Source of the DNA: Nocardioides luteus
Lineage (GTDB): Bacteria > Actinomycetota > Actinomycetes > Propionibacteriales > Nocardioidaceae
Assembly: GCF_015752315.1 (NCBI RefSeq)
Contig: NZ_JADOVJ010000001.1
Coordinates: forward strand, 1,473,501 to 1,537,500
Direction: 5' to 3'
DNA length: 64,000 nucleotides
The position numbers and the translations under genes were made by a program. A model generated the notes under the pieces. The model made no database searches and was not told where the DNA came from. It was given only the letters and a program-made list of their open reading frames with translations. Shown here one piece after another: positions 16,685 through 26,700 of this stretch. Numbering within the stretch: position 1 is the first letter of the stretch; each line of letters opens with the position of its first letter.

Positions 16685-17728
16685 TCAGGGGCGGCCGAGG
16701 GTGGAGGCGCGGGCGACGAGCTCGGGGGTGAAGACGACCTGCTCGTGCTGGTGGGCGGGGTCGCCGACCTCGTCGAGGAGCAGCTCGGCGGCGCGGCGGC
16801 CGAGGGCCTGACGGGGCTGCCGTACGGAGGTGAGCGGCACGGCCGCGGCGGCGGCGAACTCGATGTCGTCGTAGCCGACGATCGCCAGGTCGCCGGGTAC
16901 GGTCCGGCCGCTGGAGATCGTCTGCTGGAGCAGCCCGAGCGCGATCAGGTCGTTGGCGCAGAACGCGGCGGTGGGGCGGCGCCGGGCGGGCAGCCCGACG
17001 AGCCGCTCGCCGGCCGCGCGGCCGGCGGCGACGGTCGGGGCCTCGCAGGAGAGCGTGATCAGGTCCTCGGGCGGAAGCCCGGCCTCGGCCCAGGCCTGCC
17101 GGGCGCCTTCGCCGCGGTCACGGACCTGGCCGATCGACTCCGGCCCGCCGACGTACGCCACCCGCTTGTGGCCCGCGTCGATGAGGTGCTCCACGGCCAG
17201 TCGCCCGCCGAGGACGTCGTCGACGGCGACGGAGCAGAATGACGATCCCGCTCGGGTGCGGTCGACGATGACGACCGGGGTGCCGCGCTCGCTCAGCTGG
17301 TCGATCTGCGGATCGTCCGGGTCGACCGGAGTGATCAAGATGCCCTGGACCCGCTGCTGCTGCAGGTGGGCCAGGTGGGCGCCCTCGCGGGCCGAGCGCC
17401 CGTCGCTGTTGCACAGGAACAGCGAGAGCCCGGCCGCCTCGGCGGCCAGCTCGATGCCGCGGGCGACGTCGGTGAAGAACGGGTTGCCAGCGTCGAGCAT
17501 GACGTAGGCCAGCGACTGCGTGCTGCCGGTGCGCAGCGACCGCGCGGACTCGTTGCGTACGAAGCCCAGCTCGGCCATCGCGCGCTCGACCCGCTCGCGT
17601 GTCGTGCGGCTGACCCGCTCGGGACGGTTGAGTACGTTGGACACCGTGCCGAGGGAGACGCCGGCGGTGGCCGCGACGTCCTTGACCGAGGCGCTGCGCG
17701 GTGAACCGGCAGCCGGAGTGATCGCCAC
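16685..17728 (-). CDS. LacI-family regulator, probable rhamnose repressor
   Basis: 347 residues. HTH SVKDVAATAGVSLGTVSNVL near residue 14 and hinge FVRNESARSLRTGSTQ precede a sugar-sensing domain (YVMLDAGNPFFTDVARGIEL; CANDLIALGLLQ; DLAIVGYDDIEFAAAAAVPLTSV). GTG 17728 is chosen because GGAAGGAG lies just upstream. It is divergent from rhaM, and TGAAACGTTAAA and TAAATCGTTTCA in the 140-base gap resemble the operators of rhaT and rhaI, so it probably represses the rhamnose regulon and itself. Rhamnose or rhamnulose is the likely inducer. Confidence 0.85.
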   Translation of the reverse strand: MAITPAAGSPRSASVKDVAATAGVSLGTVSNVLNRPERVSRTTRERVERAMAELGFVRNESARSLRTGSTQSLAYVMLDAGNPFFTDVARGIELAAEAAGLSLFLCNSDGRSAREGAHLAHLQQQRVQGILITPVDPDDPQIDQLSERGTPVVIVDRTRAGSSFCSVAVDDVLGGRLAVEHLIDAGHKRVAYVGGPESIGQVRDRGEGARQAWAEAGLPPEDLITLSCEAPTVAAGRAAGERLVGLPARRRPTAAFCANDLIALGLLQQTISSGRTVPGDLAIVGYDDIEFAAAAAVPLTSVRQPRQALGRRAAELLLDEVGDPAHQHEQVVFTPELVARASTLGRP

Positions 17729-17741
17729 CTGGGCTCCTTCC

Positions 17742-17753
17742 TGAAACGTTAAA
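17742..17753 (-). promoter_or_regulatory. LacI-type operator at the regulator gene
   Basis: TGAAACGTTAAA lies 14 bases upstream of the GTG start of the LacI gene. It matches half of the rhamnose operator exactly and is degenerate in the other half, as often seen for autoregulatory sites. Confidence 0.55.
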
Positions 17754-17806
17754 TCGCAGCATAGGCCGGTGAGCAGGCGCCTGGCGAGCAGGCCCGCTTC
17801 TCCTGG

Positions 17807-17856
17807 TTGACCGATGACGGTCATGCTCACTAGCGTCCGGATTCTAAATCGTTTCA
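17807..17856 (+). promoter_or_regulatory. Promoter and operator of rhaM
   Basis: TTGACC (17807-17812), an 18-base spacer and TAGCGT (17831-17836) form a promoter of the same design as those of rhaT and rhaI. The operator-like TAAATCGTTTCA (17845-17856) begins 14 bases after the start of the -10 box. SD GGAGG precedes the rhaM ATG. Confidence 0.65.
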
Positions 17857-17868
17857 CCGGAGGTTGCC

Positions 17869-18219
17869 ATGGAGCGCGTCTGCTTCCAGCTGCAGGTCAA
17901 GACCGAGCGCATGGAGGAGTACAAGCGGCGCCACGCCGCTGTCTGGCCCGAGATGCTCCAGGCGCTGAAGGAGACCGGGTGGCACAACTACTCGCTGTTC
18001 CTGCGCGCCGACGGGCTGCTGATCGGCTACGTCGAGACGCCGTCCATCGAGGCGGCTCAGGCGGGGATGGCCGCGACCGAGGTCAACGCTCGCTGGCAGG
18101 CCGAGATGGCGGAGTTCTTCGAGGATCTCGACGGCGTGGCGCCGGATGAGGGCTTCCTCCGGCTCGAGGAGGTCTTCCACCTCGAGGACCAGTTGGCCGG
18201 CCACTCGACGGCGACGTGA
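17869..18219 (+). CDS. rhaM: L-rhamnose mutarotase
   Basis: 116 residues, the usual RhaM/RhaU size. The motifs VCFQLQVKTERMEEYKRRHA, AVWPEMLQALKETGWHNYSLFL and the later Trp in NARWQAEMAEFF match the family, with His in RRHAAVWPEM and the Tyr/Trp residues forming the active site. It interconverts alpha and beta L-rhamnopyranose in the cytoplasm to feed rhamnose isomerase. ATG 17869 follows GGAGG by 6 bases. The gene is divergent from its probable LacI repressor. Confidence 0.92.
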   Translation: MERVCFQLQVKTERMEEYKRRHAAVWPEMLQALKETGWHNYSLFLRADGLLIGYVETPSIEAAQAGMAATEVNARWQAEMAEFFEDLDGVAPDEGFLRLEEVFHLEDQLAGHSTAT

Positions 18220-18235
18220 ATTCGGAACAGGAGAC

Positions 18236-18832
18236 TCATCCGTACAGCGGGGGGATTGTCTCGCGAGGTATGTCGCTTACTACCGTCAGTTCCGGGTCAA
18301 GTCGTAGACGTTCGATTGCCAAGGCGGTTCCCCCGACTCCAGCGAAGTGGGAGTCGACGTCGAAGGTGATGCACCAACTTCGGTCTGCCGGCCAAACGAA
18401 GCCCGGAGCGAATCCGCGCTCGGCACCATCATCCATCCAGGTGAGCCAGTCGCGCAGAGTCCCGTGGGCGAGCGCGTATCGGCGGATCTTGGCGATTTCG
18501 ACCGGGCTTTCGACCGCAAGTTCAGGGCTGTAAGGCCATCCGTCCCACAGCAGGAAGAACAGTTCAGTGCGGTCATCAGAAGCGGTCATCAGGTCGACGA
18601 TGGCAGTCACGAGATCGACGTCAGACGGGGCGGCGTCGATCTCCTCATCATCGACGTCTGACTCCGATTGCCCGGGGTAGGTCGGGTCGGGCAGCGTCAG
18701 GACTCTGGCGTACGCCTCGAACGCGTCCGGGCCGATGAGCAGTCTCCGTGACACGGCAGCGCCGTGTACGTGTGGAACATCCTCGGTTAGCCACCGCGCT
18801 TTCGAAGGATCTGCGTCGAAGCTCAGAGTCAT
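18236..18832 (-). CDS. Hypothetical acidic protein
   Basis: 198 residues, rich in Asp and Trp, with no signal peptide or membrane segment. No family is recognised. Visible blocks are ELFFLLWDGWPYSP near residue 95, WLTWMDDGAERGFAPGF, and ITFDVDSHFAGVGGTALAIERL near the end. The coding sequence is visibly less GC-rich than the flanking rhamnose genes and it points against them between rhaM and rhaI, so it may be a later insertion. ATG 18832 has no strong SD. Confidence 0.6.
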   Translation of the reverse strand: MTLSFDADPSKARWLTEDVPHVHGAAVSRRLLIGPDAFEAYARVLTLPDPTYPGQSESDVDDEEIDAAPSDVDLVTAIVDLMTASDDRTELFFLLWDGWPYSPELAVESPVEIAKIRRYALAHGTLRDWLTWMDDGAERGFAPGFVWPADRSWCITFDVDSHFAGVGGTALAIERLRLDPELTVVSDIPRETIPPLYG

Positions 18833-18997
18833 GCGTACTCCTCAGTTCCCTGGCCGTGATCATGGCTCTCGGCGACAACCTATGTTGTCCGTCTGGTATC
18901 CGGTCTCACTGTTGTCCCACGATCCGACAACGTCGACGTCGACGAGTTTGCCGATGCGGAGACACCGCGTTGAAACGAAGCAAGATCGGTGCCCCTC

Positions 18998-19052
18998 TTG
19001 ACGCGAGTGACGTGCGCCACTAACGTCGGATGCGCGCTTTGAAACCTTTCAA
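18998..19052 (+). promoter_or_regulatory. Promoter and LacI-type operator of the rhaI operon
   Basis: TTGACG (18998-19003), a 17-base spacer and TAACGT (19021-19026), then TTGAAACCTTTCAA at 19039-19052, identical over 14 bases to the operator before rhaT. This strongly links importer and catabolic operon. The remainder of the 18833-19075 gap shows nothing else recognisable. Confidence 0.78.
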
Positions 19053-19075
19053 CTCGCAGATAGAGAGGCTCTCCG

Positions 19076-20245
19076 ATGACGACGTTCGACCAGATCTCGG
19101 GCGACCTGGCCGCCCTCGAGATCGAGGTCCCCTCGTGGGCCTACGGAAACTCGGGGACCCGGTTCAAGGTCTTCGGCACCCCGGGCACGCCGCGCACCCC
19201 CGAGGAGAAGATCGCCGACGCGGCGACCGTCCACCGCTTCACCGGGCTGGCGCCGAGCGTCGCGCTGCACATCCCGTGGGACAAGGTCGACGACTACGCC
19301 GCCCTGCGCAGCTACGCCGAGGACCAGGGGATCGCGCTCGGCACGATCAACTCCAACACCTTCCAGGACGACGACTACAAGCTCGGCGCCCTCACCCACG
19401 CCGACGCCAAGATCCGGCAGAAGGCGATCGACCACCACTTCGAGTGCATCGAGGTGATGAACGCGACCGGCTCGCGCGATCTGAAGATCTGGCTCGCCGA
19501 GGGCTCCAACTACCCGGGCCAGGCCGACATGCGTGGCCGCCAGGACCGGCTCGCCGAGTCCCTCGCCACGATCTACGAGCGCCTCGGCGACGACCAGCGC
19601 CTCGTCCTCGAGTACAAGTTCTTCGAGCCGGCGTTCTACCACACCGACGTCCCGGACTGGGGCACCTCGTTCGCCCAGGTCAGCGCGCTCGGCGACCGGG
19701 CCGTCGTCTGTCTCGACACCGGCCACCACGCGCCCGGCACCAACATCGAGTTCATCGTGATGCAGCTGCTGCGGCTCGGGAAGCTCGGCTCCTTCGACTT
19801 CAACAGCCGCTTCTACGCCGACGACGACCTGATCGTCGGTGCCGCCGACCCGTTCCAGCTCTTCCGGATCATCGCCGAGGTGGTTCGCGGCGGCGGCTTC
19901 AAGCCGGTGAAGGAGGGCGGCGTCGCGTTCATGCTCGACCAGTGCCACAACATCGAGAAGAAGATCCCGGGCCAGATCCGGTCCGTGCTCAACGTCCAGG
20001 AGATGTCCGCACGGGCGCTGCTCCTCGACACCGATGCTCTCGCCCGGGCGCAGGAGGACGGCGACGTACTCCTGGCCAACGAGATCTTCATGGACGCCTT
20101 CTACACCGACGTACGCGCCGACCTCGGCGGGTGGCGTGAGGACCGTGGCCTACCCGCGGACCCGATGCGCGCCTACCTCGCCAGCGGCTACCAGGAACAG
20201 ATCGAGGCCGCCCGCGTCGGCGGCACCCAGGCCGGATGGCTGTGA
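19076..20245 (+). CDS. rhaI: L-rhamnose isomerase
   Basis: 389 residues of the RhaI/xylose-isomerase-like TIM-barrel family, different from the longer RhaA type. Recognisable blocks are WAYGNSGTRFKVFGTPGTPR, VALHIPWDKVDDY, LEYKFFEPAFYHTDVPDWG with a metal-binding Glu, VVCLDTGHHAPGTNIEF with Asp and His ligands, and SFDFNSRFYADDDLIVG. It converts L-rhamnose to L-rhamnulose in the cytoplasm with a divalent metal. It is the first gene of the operon rhaI-rhaEW-rhaB-GH106 and is preceded by promoter and operator. Confidence 0.92.
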   Translation: MTTFDQISGDLAALEIEVPSWAYGNSGTRFKVFGTPGTPRTPEEKIADAATVHRFTGLAPSVALHIPWDKVDDYAALRSYAEDQGIALGTINSNTFQDDDYKLGALTHADAKIRQKAIDHHFECIEVMNATGSRDLKIWLAEGSNYPGQADMRGRQDRLAESLATIYERLGDDQRLVLEYKFFEPAFYHTDVPDWGTSFAQVSALGDRAVVCLDTGHHAPGTNIEFIVMQLLRLGKLGSFDFNSRFYADDDLIVGAADPFQLFRIIAEVVRGGGFKPVKEGGVAFMLDQCHNIEKKIPGQIRSVLNVQEMSARALLLDTDALARAQEDGDVLLANEIFMDAFYTDVRADLGGWREDRGLPADPMRAYLASGYQEQIEAARVGGTQAGWL

Positions 20246-20265
20246 ACCACGAGAACGGGAAACCG

Positions 20266-22296
20266 ATGACCACCGCAGAAGACCTGATCGCGCGCTCGAA
20301 CCGTCTCGGCGCCGATCCGAAGAACACCAACTACGCCGGCGGCAACACCTCCGCCAAGGGCACCGCGACCGACCCGGTGACCGGCCAGGACGTCGAGCTC
20401 CTCTGGGTGAAGGGCTCCGGCGGCGACCTCGGCACGCTGACGGAGAGCGGCCTCGCCGTGCTCCGGCTCGACCGGATGCGCGCGCTGGTCGACGTCTACC
20501 CGGGCGTCGAGCGTGAGGACGAGATGGTCGCCGCGTTCGACTACTGCCTGCACGGCAAGGGCGGCGCGGCCCCCTCGATCGACACCGCCATGCACGGCCT
20601 CGTCGACGCCAAGCACGTCGACCACCTCCACCCCGACTCCGGCATCGCGATCGCGACGGCCGCCGACGGCGAGGCGCTGACCACCACGATCTTCGGCGAC
20701 CAGGTCGTCTGGGTGCCGTGGCGCCGCCCCGGCTTCCAGCTCGGCCTCGACATCGCCGAGATCAAGGCGAAGAACCCCCAGGCGGTCGGCTGCATCCTCG
20801 GTGGCCACGGCATCACCGCCTGGGGCGACACGTCCGAGGAGGCCGAGAAGAACTCGCTCTGGATCATCGACACTGCCGCCGCCTACATCGCCGAGCACAG
20901 CAAGGCCGAGCCGTTCGGTCCGGCGCTCGAGGGCTACGCGGCCCTCCCGGACCAGGAGCGGCGTACGAAGGCAGCGGCTCTCGCCCCCACGATCCGTGGC
21001 TTCGCCTCGGCGGACCAACCGATGGTCGGCCACTTCGACGACTCCGAGGTGGTCCTCGACTTCCTGGCCCACGAGGCCCACCCGCGGCTGGCCGAGCTCG
21101 GCACCTCCTGCCCCGACCACTTCCTGCGCACCAAGGTCAAGCCGCTGGTGCTCGACCTCCCGGCCACCGCGACCGTCGAGGAGAGCGTCGCCCGGCTGAA
21201 GGAGCTCGCGGTGACCTACCGCGAGGACTACCAGGCCTACTACGACCGTCACGCCGACGAGAACAGCCCCGCGATCCGCGGCAAGGACCCGCTCATCGTC
21301 CTCGTCCCGGGCGTCGGCATGTTCTCCTTCGGCAAGAACAAGCAGACCGCCCGGGTGGCGGGGGAGTTCTACGTCAACGCGATCAACGTCATGCGCGGCG
21401 CCGAGGGGCTCTCGACGTACGGCCCGATCGACGAGTCGGAGAAGTTCCGGATCGAGTACTGGGCGCTCGAGGAGGCCAAACTCCAGCGGATGCCCGCGCC
21501 GAAGCCCCTCGCCACCCGGGTCGCGCTCGTCACCGGCGCCGCCTCCGGCATCGGCAAGGCGACCGCGAAGCGGCTGGCCGCCGAGGGTGCCTGCGTCGTG
21601 ATCGCCGACCTCGACCTCGCCAAGGCCGAGGCGGCGGCCGCCGAGATCGGCGGGCCGGACGTCGCCGTCGGCCTCGCCGCCGACGTCTCCGACGAGTCGG
21701 CCGTCCAGGCGATGTTCGCCGCCGCGGTGCTCGCCTTCGGCGGCGTGGATCTGGTGGTCAACAACGCCGGCCTGTCGCTGTCCAAGTCGCTGCTGGAGAC
21801 CACCGAGCGCGACTGGGACCTCCAGCACGACGTGATGGCCAAGGGCTCGTTCCTGGTCTCGAAGGCGGCGGCCAAGGTGCTGATCGAGCAGGAGATGGGC
21901 GGCGACATCGTCTACATCTCCTCGAAGAACTCGCTCTTCGCCGGCCCGAACAACGTCGCGTACGGCGCCGCGAAGGCCGACCAGGCCCACCAGGTCCGGC
22001 TGCTGGCGGCCGAGCTCGGCGAGCACGGCATCAAGGTCAACGGGATCAACCCCGACGGCGTCGTCCAGGGCTCCGGCATCTTCGCCGGCGGCTGGGGCGC
22101 CAAGCGCGCCGAGGTCTACGGCGTCAAGGAGGAGGAGCTCGGCAAGTTCTACGCCCAGCGCACCCTGCTCAAGCGCGAGGTGCTCCCGGAGAACATCGCC
22201 AACGCCGTCTTCGTGCTCTGCGGACCGGACCTGACGCACACCACCGGTCTGCACGTCCCCGTCGACGCCGGCGTCGCGGCGGCGTTCTTGCGATGA
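20266..22296 (+). CDS. rhaEW: Bifunctional rhamnulose-1-phosphate aldolase / lactaldehyde dehydrogenase
   Basis: 676 residues, a fusion. The N-terminal class II aldolase domain (about 1-410) has NTNYAGGNTSAKG and the zinc-site region HVDHLHPDSG. The C-terminal short-chain dehydrogenase domain (about 420-676) has VALVTGAASGIGKATA, VNNAGLS, a catalytic Ser in VYISSKNS and Tyr/Lys in YGAAKAD. By family the aldolase splits rhamnulose 1-phosphate into dihydroxyacetone phosphate and L-lactaldehyde, and the fused domain oxidises lactaldehyde to lactate. ATG 20266 fits the family start; ATG 20236 would overlap rhaI. The stop overlaps the rhaB start. Confidence 0.9.
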   Translation: MTTAEDLIARSNRLGADPKNTNYAGGNTSAKGTATDPVTGQDVELLWVKGSGGDLGTLTESGLAVLRLDRMRALVDVYPGVEREDEMVAAFDYCLHGKGGAAPSIDTAMHGLVDAKHVDHLHPDSGIAIATAADGEALTTTIFGDQVVWVPWRRPGFQLGLDIAEIKAKNPQAVGCILGGHGITAWGDTSEEAEKNSLWIIDTAAAYIAEHSKAEPFGPALEGYAALPDQERRTKAAALAPTIRGFASADQPMVGHFDDSEVVLDFLAHEAHPRLAELGTSCPDHFLRTKVKPLVLDLPATATVEESVARLKELAVTYREDYQAYYDRHADENSPAIRGKDPLIVLVPGVGMFSFGKNKQTARVAGEFYVNAINVMRGAEGLSTYGPIDESEKFRIEYWALEEAKLQRMPAPKPLATRVALVTGAASGIGKATAKRLAAEGACVVIADLDLAKAEAAAAEIGGPDVAVGLAADVSDESAVQAMFAAAVLAFGGVDLVVNNAGLSLSKSLLETTERDWDLQHDVMAKGSFLVSKAAAKVLIEQEMGGDIVYISSKNSLFAGPNNVAYGAAKADQAHQVRLLAAELGEHGIKVNGINPDGVVQGSGIFAGGWGAKRAEVYGVKEEELGKFYAQRTLLKREVLPENIANAVFVLCGPDLTHTTGLHVPVDAGVAAAFLR

Positions 22297-23768
22297 GCAG
22301 ACACCTCAGGGTTGCGGCGGTCGACCTGGGTGCCACCTCCGGCCGGGTGATGTCCGGCCGGATCGGTGGCGACCGGGTCGAGCTCGACGAGCTGCACCGC
22401 TTCCCCAACGCGGCGGTACGCGTCCGCGGCTCGCTCTTCTGGGACGTGCTCGGCATCCACCGTGAGGTGCTCGCCGGCATCCGCGAGGTCGCCCGGACCG
22501 GGCCGCTGGACGGCATCGGGATCGACTCCTGGGCCATCGACCACGGGCTGCTGGACCACGACGGCCAGCTGCTCGGCCAGGTCTTCAGCCACCGCGACGC
22601 CCGCGTCGAGGGGGTCGCCGAGAAGGTCGTCGCCCAGCTCGGCGCGACCAGGCTCTACGCCACGACCGGCATCCAGCAGCTCCCGTTCAACACGCTCTAC
22701 CAGCTCGTCGCGGCGCGGGGGACGACCGTCCTCGACTCCGCCGAGACGATGCTGCTGCTGCCGGACCTGCTCGGCTACTGGCTGACCGGCGCCATCGGCG
22801 CGGAGCGCACCAACGCCTCGACCACCCAGCTCTACGACGTCCGCCACGGCACCTGGGCGGTCGACCTGTGCCAGGAGCTCGGGCTTCCCGAAGGGATCCT
22901 CCCGCCCCTCCGGGACCCGGGCTCCCTCCTCGGCCCGCTGCTGCCCGACGTCGCCGAGGAACTGGGCGCGTCCGCGGATGTGCCCGTGGTCGCGGTGGGC
23001 TCCCACGACACCGCCTCCGCCGTCGTCGCGGTCCCCGCGGAGACCCGGGAGTTCGCCTACATCTCCTCGGGCACCTGGTCGCTGGTCGGCCTCGAGCTGG
23101 ACCGTCCGGTGCTGACCGAGGAGGCCCGGCTCGCCGACTTCACCAACGAGGTCGGTGTCGACGGCACCATCCGATTCCTCAAGAACGTGATGGGCCTGTG
23201 GGTCCTGTCCGAGTCGCTGCGCTCGTGGAGCGAGCGGGGCCACCAGGGCGCCGAGCTTCACTCGCTGCTCGCGGCCGCGGCGGAGCTCGAGCCGCTGCGT
23301 ACGGTGGTCGACATCAACGATCCGCGATTGCTCTTCCCGAGCACCTCGGCCGACCCGATGCCGGAGCGGATCGCCGCCCTGGCCGCCGAGTCCGGCGAGG
23401 CGGTCCCGCACTCGCCGGCCGCGGTCACCCGCTGCATCCTGGACAGCCTCGCCGTCGCGTACCGCCGCCACGTCCGCACCGCGGCCACCCTCGCCGGCAC
23501 CTCGCCCGAGGTCGTCCACGTGGTCGGCGGCGGCTCGCAGAACGAGCTGCTCTGCCAGCTGACCGCCGACGCCTGCGGCCTGCCGGTGCTCGCCGGCCCG
23601 GTCGAGGCGGCCGCGCTCGGCAACGTCCTGATCCAGGGCAGGTCCCTCGGGGCCGACCTGTCCGACGTGCCCGCGATGCGCGACCTCGTCCGCCGCTCCT
23701 ACGACGTACGCCGCTTCGAGCCGCGCGACGGCCTCGACTGGGCCGCCGCCGAGGCGCGCATCTCCTGA
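22293..23768 (+). CDS. rhaB: Rhamnulokinase
   Basis: 491 residues, FGGY carbohydrate kinase family. N-terminal VAAVDLGATSGRVMSGRI is the phosphate-binding loop, GIGIDSWAIDHGLLD holds the substrate Asp region, and ISSGTWSLVGLELD and VVHVVGGGSQNELLCQLTAD form the ATP-binding part. It phosphorylates L-rhamnulose at C1. ATG 22293 overlaps the stop of the aldolase gene (ATGA), so aldolase and kinase are made together. Confidence 0.92.
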   Translation: MSRHLRVAAVDLGATSGRVMSGRIGGDRVELDELHRFPNAAVRVRGSLFWDVLGIHREVLAGIREVARTGPLDGIGIDSWAIDHGLLDHDGQLLGQVFSHRDARVEGVAEKVVAQLGATRLYATTGIQQLPFNTLYQLVAARGTTVLDSAETMLLLPDLLGYWLTGAIGAERTNASTTQLYDVRHGTWAVDLCQELGLPEGILPPLRDPGSLLGPLLPDVAEELGASADVPVVAVGSHDTASAVVAVPAETREFAYISSGTWSLVGLELDRPVLTEEARLADFTNEVGVDGTIRFLKNVMGLWVLSESLRSWSERGHQGAELHSLLAAAAELEPLRTVVDINDPRLLFPSTSADPMPERIAALAAESGEAVPHSPAAVTRCILDSLAVAYRRHVRTAATLAGTSPEVVHVVGGGSQNELLCQLTADACGLPVLAGPVEAAALGNVLIQGRSLGADLSDVPAMRDLVRRSYDVRRFEPRDGLDWAAAEARIS

Positions 23769-23791
23769 CCTGATCGACAAGAAGGCCCCAC

Positions 23792-26700
23792 ATGACCGAC
23801 TCCCTCTCCACCGCCCGGCTCAGCCGCCGCGCGCTCTTCGGCGCCGCGGCCGCCACCCTCGGCACCGCTGCCGTCACCGGCGCGACCGGCACCATCCCCG
23901 CGCAGGCCGCCGAAGCCGCCGAGGCCGCGGCCTCCACGGGCCTCCCCGACGCCTTCACGAAGGCCTTCCGCAAGCCCGGCACCACCACCGCCGCCGGCTT
24001 CCGCTGGTGGTGGCCGCACGGCCTCGTCGACCCCGTCGAGATCGCCCGCGAGGTCGACCAGGTCGCCGACGCCGGCTTCGGCGTGCTGGAGGTCGCCGAC
24101 GTCACCCACAGCCTGCGCGCCCGCAACATCGACATCGACGTCGCGACCTACGGCTGGGGGAGCGCCCCGTGGGTGGCCGGCGTGAAGGCAGCGCTCGCCC
24201 AGGCCGCGAAGCGGGGCGTACGTGTCGACGTCACGGTCGGTCCTTCCTGGCCCGCCGCGGTCCCGACGATCACGCCCGACGACGATGCGGCCTGCACCGA
24301 GCTGGTGCACGGGCAGGCGACGGTGACCGCCGGCTCGACCTACGACGCCGCCCCGCCCGAGCCCGTCGTGGAGCCGGCATCGTCGGTGACACGTTCGGAG
24401 CTGGTCACGGTGCAGGCCCACCGCGTCACCGGCTACGTACGCGACCGCAACAACAACATCACCAGCACGATCCTCGACCCAGCCTCCTACCTCGACCTGA
24501 GCGAAGAGGTCGACGGCGAGCACCTCACCTGGACCGCGCCGGCCGATCCCGCCGGCGCCACCTGGGTCCTGCTCGCCACCTGGCAGCGCGGCTCGGGCCA
24601 GGAGCCCGAGGCCGGGCCGCACACCTCGCCGCGCGCCTACGTCGTCGACCACTTCAGCCGCCGCGGCGCGCAGAAGGTGATCGACCTGTGGCAGGACCGG
24701 GTTCTCGACGGCGAGCTGCGAACCCTGCTCCGGAAGGCCGGCGGCTACCTCTTCGAGGACTCGCTGGAGATCGAGACCGAGGCGACGATCTGGACCCGAG
24801 ACTTCCTCGACGAGTTCGAGGCCAGGCACGGCTACGACCTACGGCCGTGGCTGCCGTTCGTGCTGGAGAAGGACGAGAAGTACCAGTTCTCCCTGGCCGC
24901 CGCCGACCCGGCGACCGCGGACAACCTGCGCACCAACGAGATCCGCGACGACTACAACATCGTCCTCTCCGACCTCTACCGCGACCAGCACCTGCGCCCG
25001 ATGCAGGAGTTCGCGAGGTCGCTGGGCATGGGCATCCGGATCCAGCCCTACGGCCTCGAGACCGACACCATGCAGCATGCGGCGGTGGTCGACGTCCCCG
25101 AGACCGAGTCGCTCGGCTTCAAGAACCTCGACGACTACCGTGTCATGGCGGCCGGTCGCGACCTCGCCGGCCACACGGTCCTCTCCTGCGAGGCGATCTG
25201 CTACAACGGTGCGGCCTACAACACGACCTGGGGCGCCAACGGCACCAGCCCGACCGCCCAGAACCAGGCGCTGTTCACCATCAACAGCATCTTCGTCGCG
25301 GGCGTGAACCAGCTGATGATCCACGGCTTCCCCTACGCCAAGGCACCCGAGGTGACCTGGCCCGGCTTCGCCGCCTTCTCGCCCTACTACAACAACGCGA
25401 TCGGCTTCGGCGAGGCCTGGGGGCCACGCACCCCGCAGTGGGAGCACGTCCCCGGCATCGCGGCCTACCTCGCCCGCACCCAGCTGGTGCTCCAGACCGG
25501 GACGCCGAGGTACGACGTCGCCTTCTGGCGCCACAAGGGCTGGGCATCCACCGGCATCGGCCCGCAGTGGATCACCAACAACGGCACGAAGCTCGGCTGG
25601 TCGCACTCCTTCGTCAGCGCCTCGCTGCTCGCGCTCGACGGTGTCGACTTCGCCGAGGGCCGGCTGGCGCCGGACGGCCCGGCCTACAAGGCCGTCGTCG
25701 TCGGCCCCGACAACCTGCGCGGCAACGCGTTCACGATGGAGATCGACGGAGCGGAGCGGCTGCTCGCGCTCGGCCGCAAGGGCCTGCCGATCGTGCTCAT
25801 CGGCGACTGGTCGCAGGTCACGCCGGCCGGCCGCGACGACGCCGCGGCGACCGCCGAGGTCCGATCGCTGATGGCCCGGATCGGCGCACTGCCGACCACC
25901 CGCACCGTCGCCGAGGCCGAGGTCGGCACCGCGCTGGCCGCCCTCGGAGTCGTACGCGACGTCGAGCACGCCGACTCCACCGTCATGCACGTCCGCCGGG
26001 TCACCGGCGACATCGACCTCTACTACCTCGCCAACGCGAGGCATGCCGAGAATCGCCGGCTCAACCCGGTGCAGCAGGACGTCTGGCTGACCGCCACCGA
26101 CCGCGCCGCGGTGCCGTGGCTGCTGGACGCCTGGACCGGTCGGGTCACCCGGATCGCCGGCTACGAGCGCGCCGGCGACCGGGTCCGGGTCCGGGTCGAT
26201 CTCGTCCCGGGCCAGTCCACCGTGGTCGCCCTCGCGGCCCCGGGCGCGGGCGTGGCCCGCTCCGTTCTCCCCGTCGCCACCGCTGGTCAGACCGTGGTGG
26301 CGCGGGGCGCCAACGTCGCGTTGCGCACGACGACCGCAGGCAGCTTCGACCTGACCGAGGCCGACGGTCGGACCGTGACCGTCACCGTCGACCGCGTCCG
26401 CGAGCCCGTCGTGCCGGCGTCGTGGCACCTCGAGGTCGAGGACTGGAAGCCGGCCAACCCGGCCGACCCGAAGGACCTAGCCACCACGAAGGAGGTCATC
26501 GCCCGCGACCTCGTGGAGCTGCAGTCCTGGTCGAAGGTCGCCGGCCTCGAGGACGTCTCCGGCATCGGTCGCTACCGCACCACCGTCGACCTCGGCACCG
26601 ACTGGACCGATGATGATGGCGCCTTCCTGGAGCTCGGCGAGGTCAACGACACCTTCCGGATCCGCATCAACGGCGAGCTGCTGCCGCCGTGCGACCCGAT

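Noticed and set aside
16395..16811. Open frames with WAWD/GLGQTRRLGA-like repeats across the 32-bp array
   Set aside because: They exist in all three forward frames because the repeat lacks stops; no SD, no conserved start, no family resemblance. Repeat artefact.
20188..22254. 688-codon open frame antisense to the aldolase/dehydrogenase fusion
   Set aside because: Low-complexity Gly/Val/Asp/Arg shadow; the sense strand has intact aldolase and SDR motifs.
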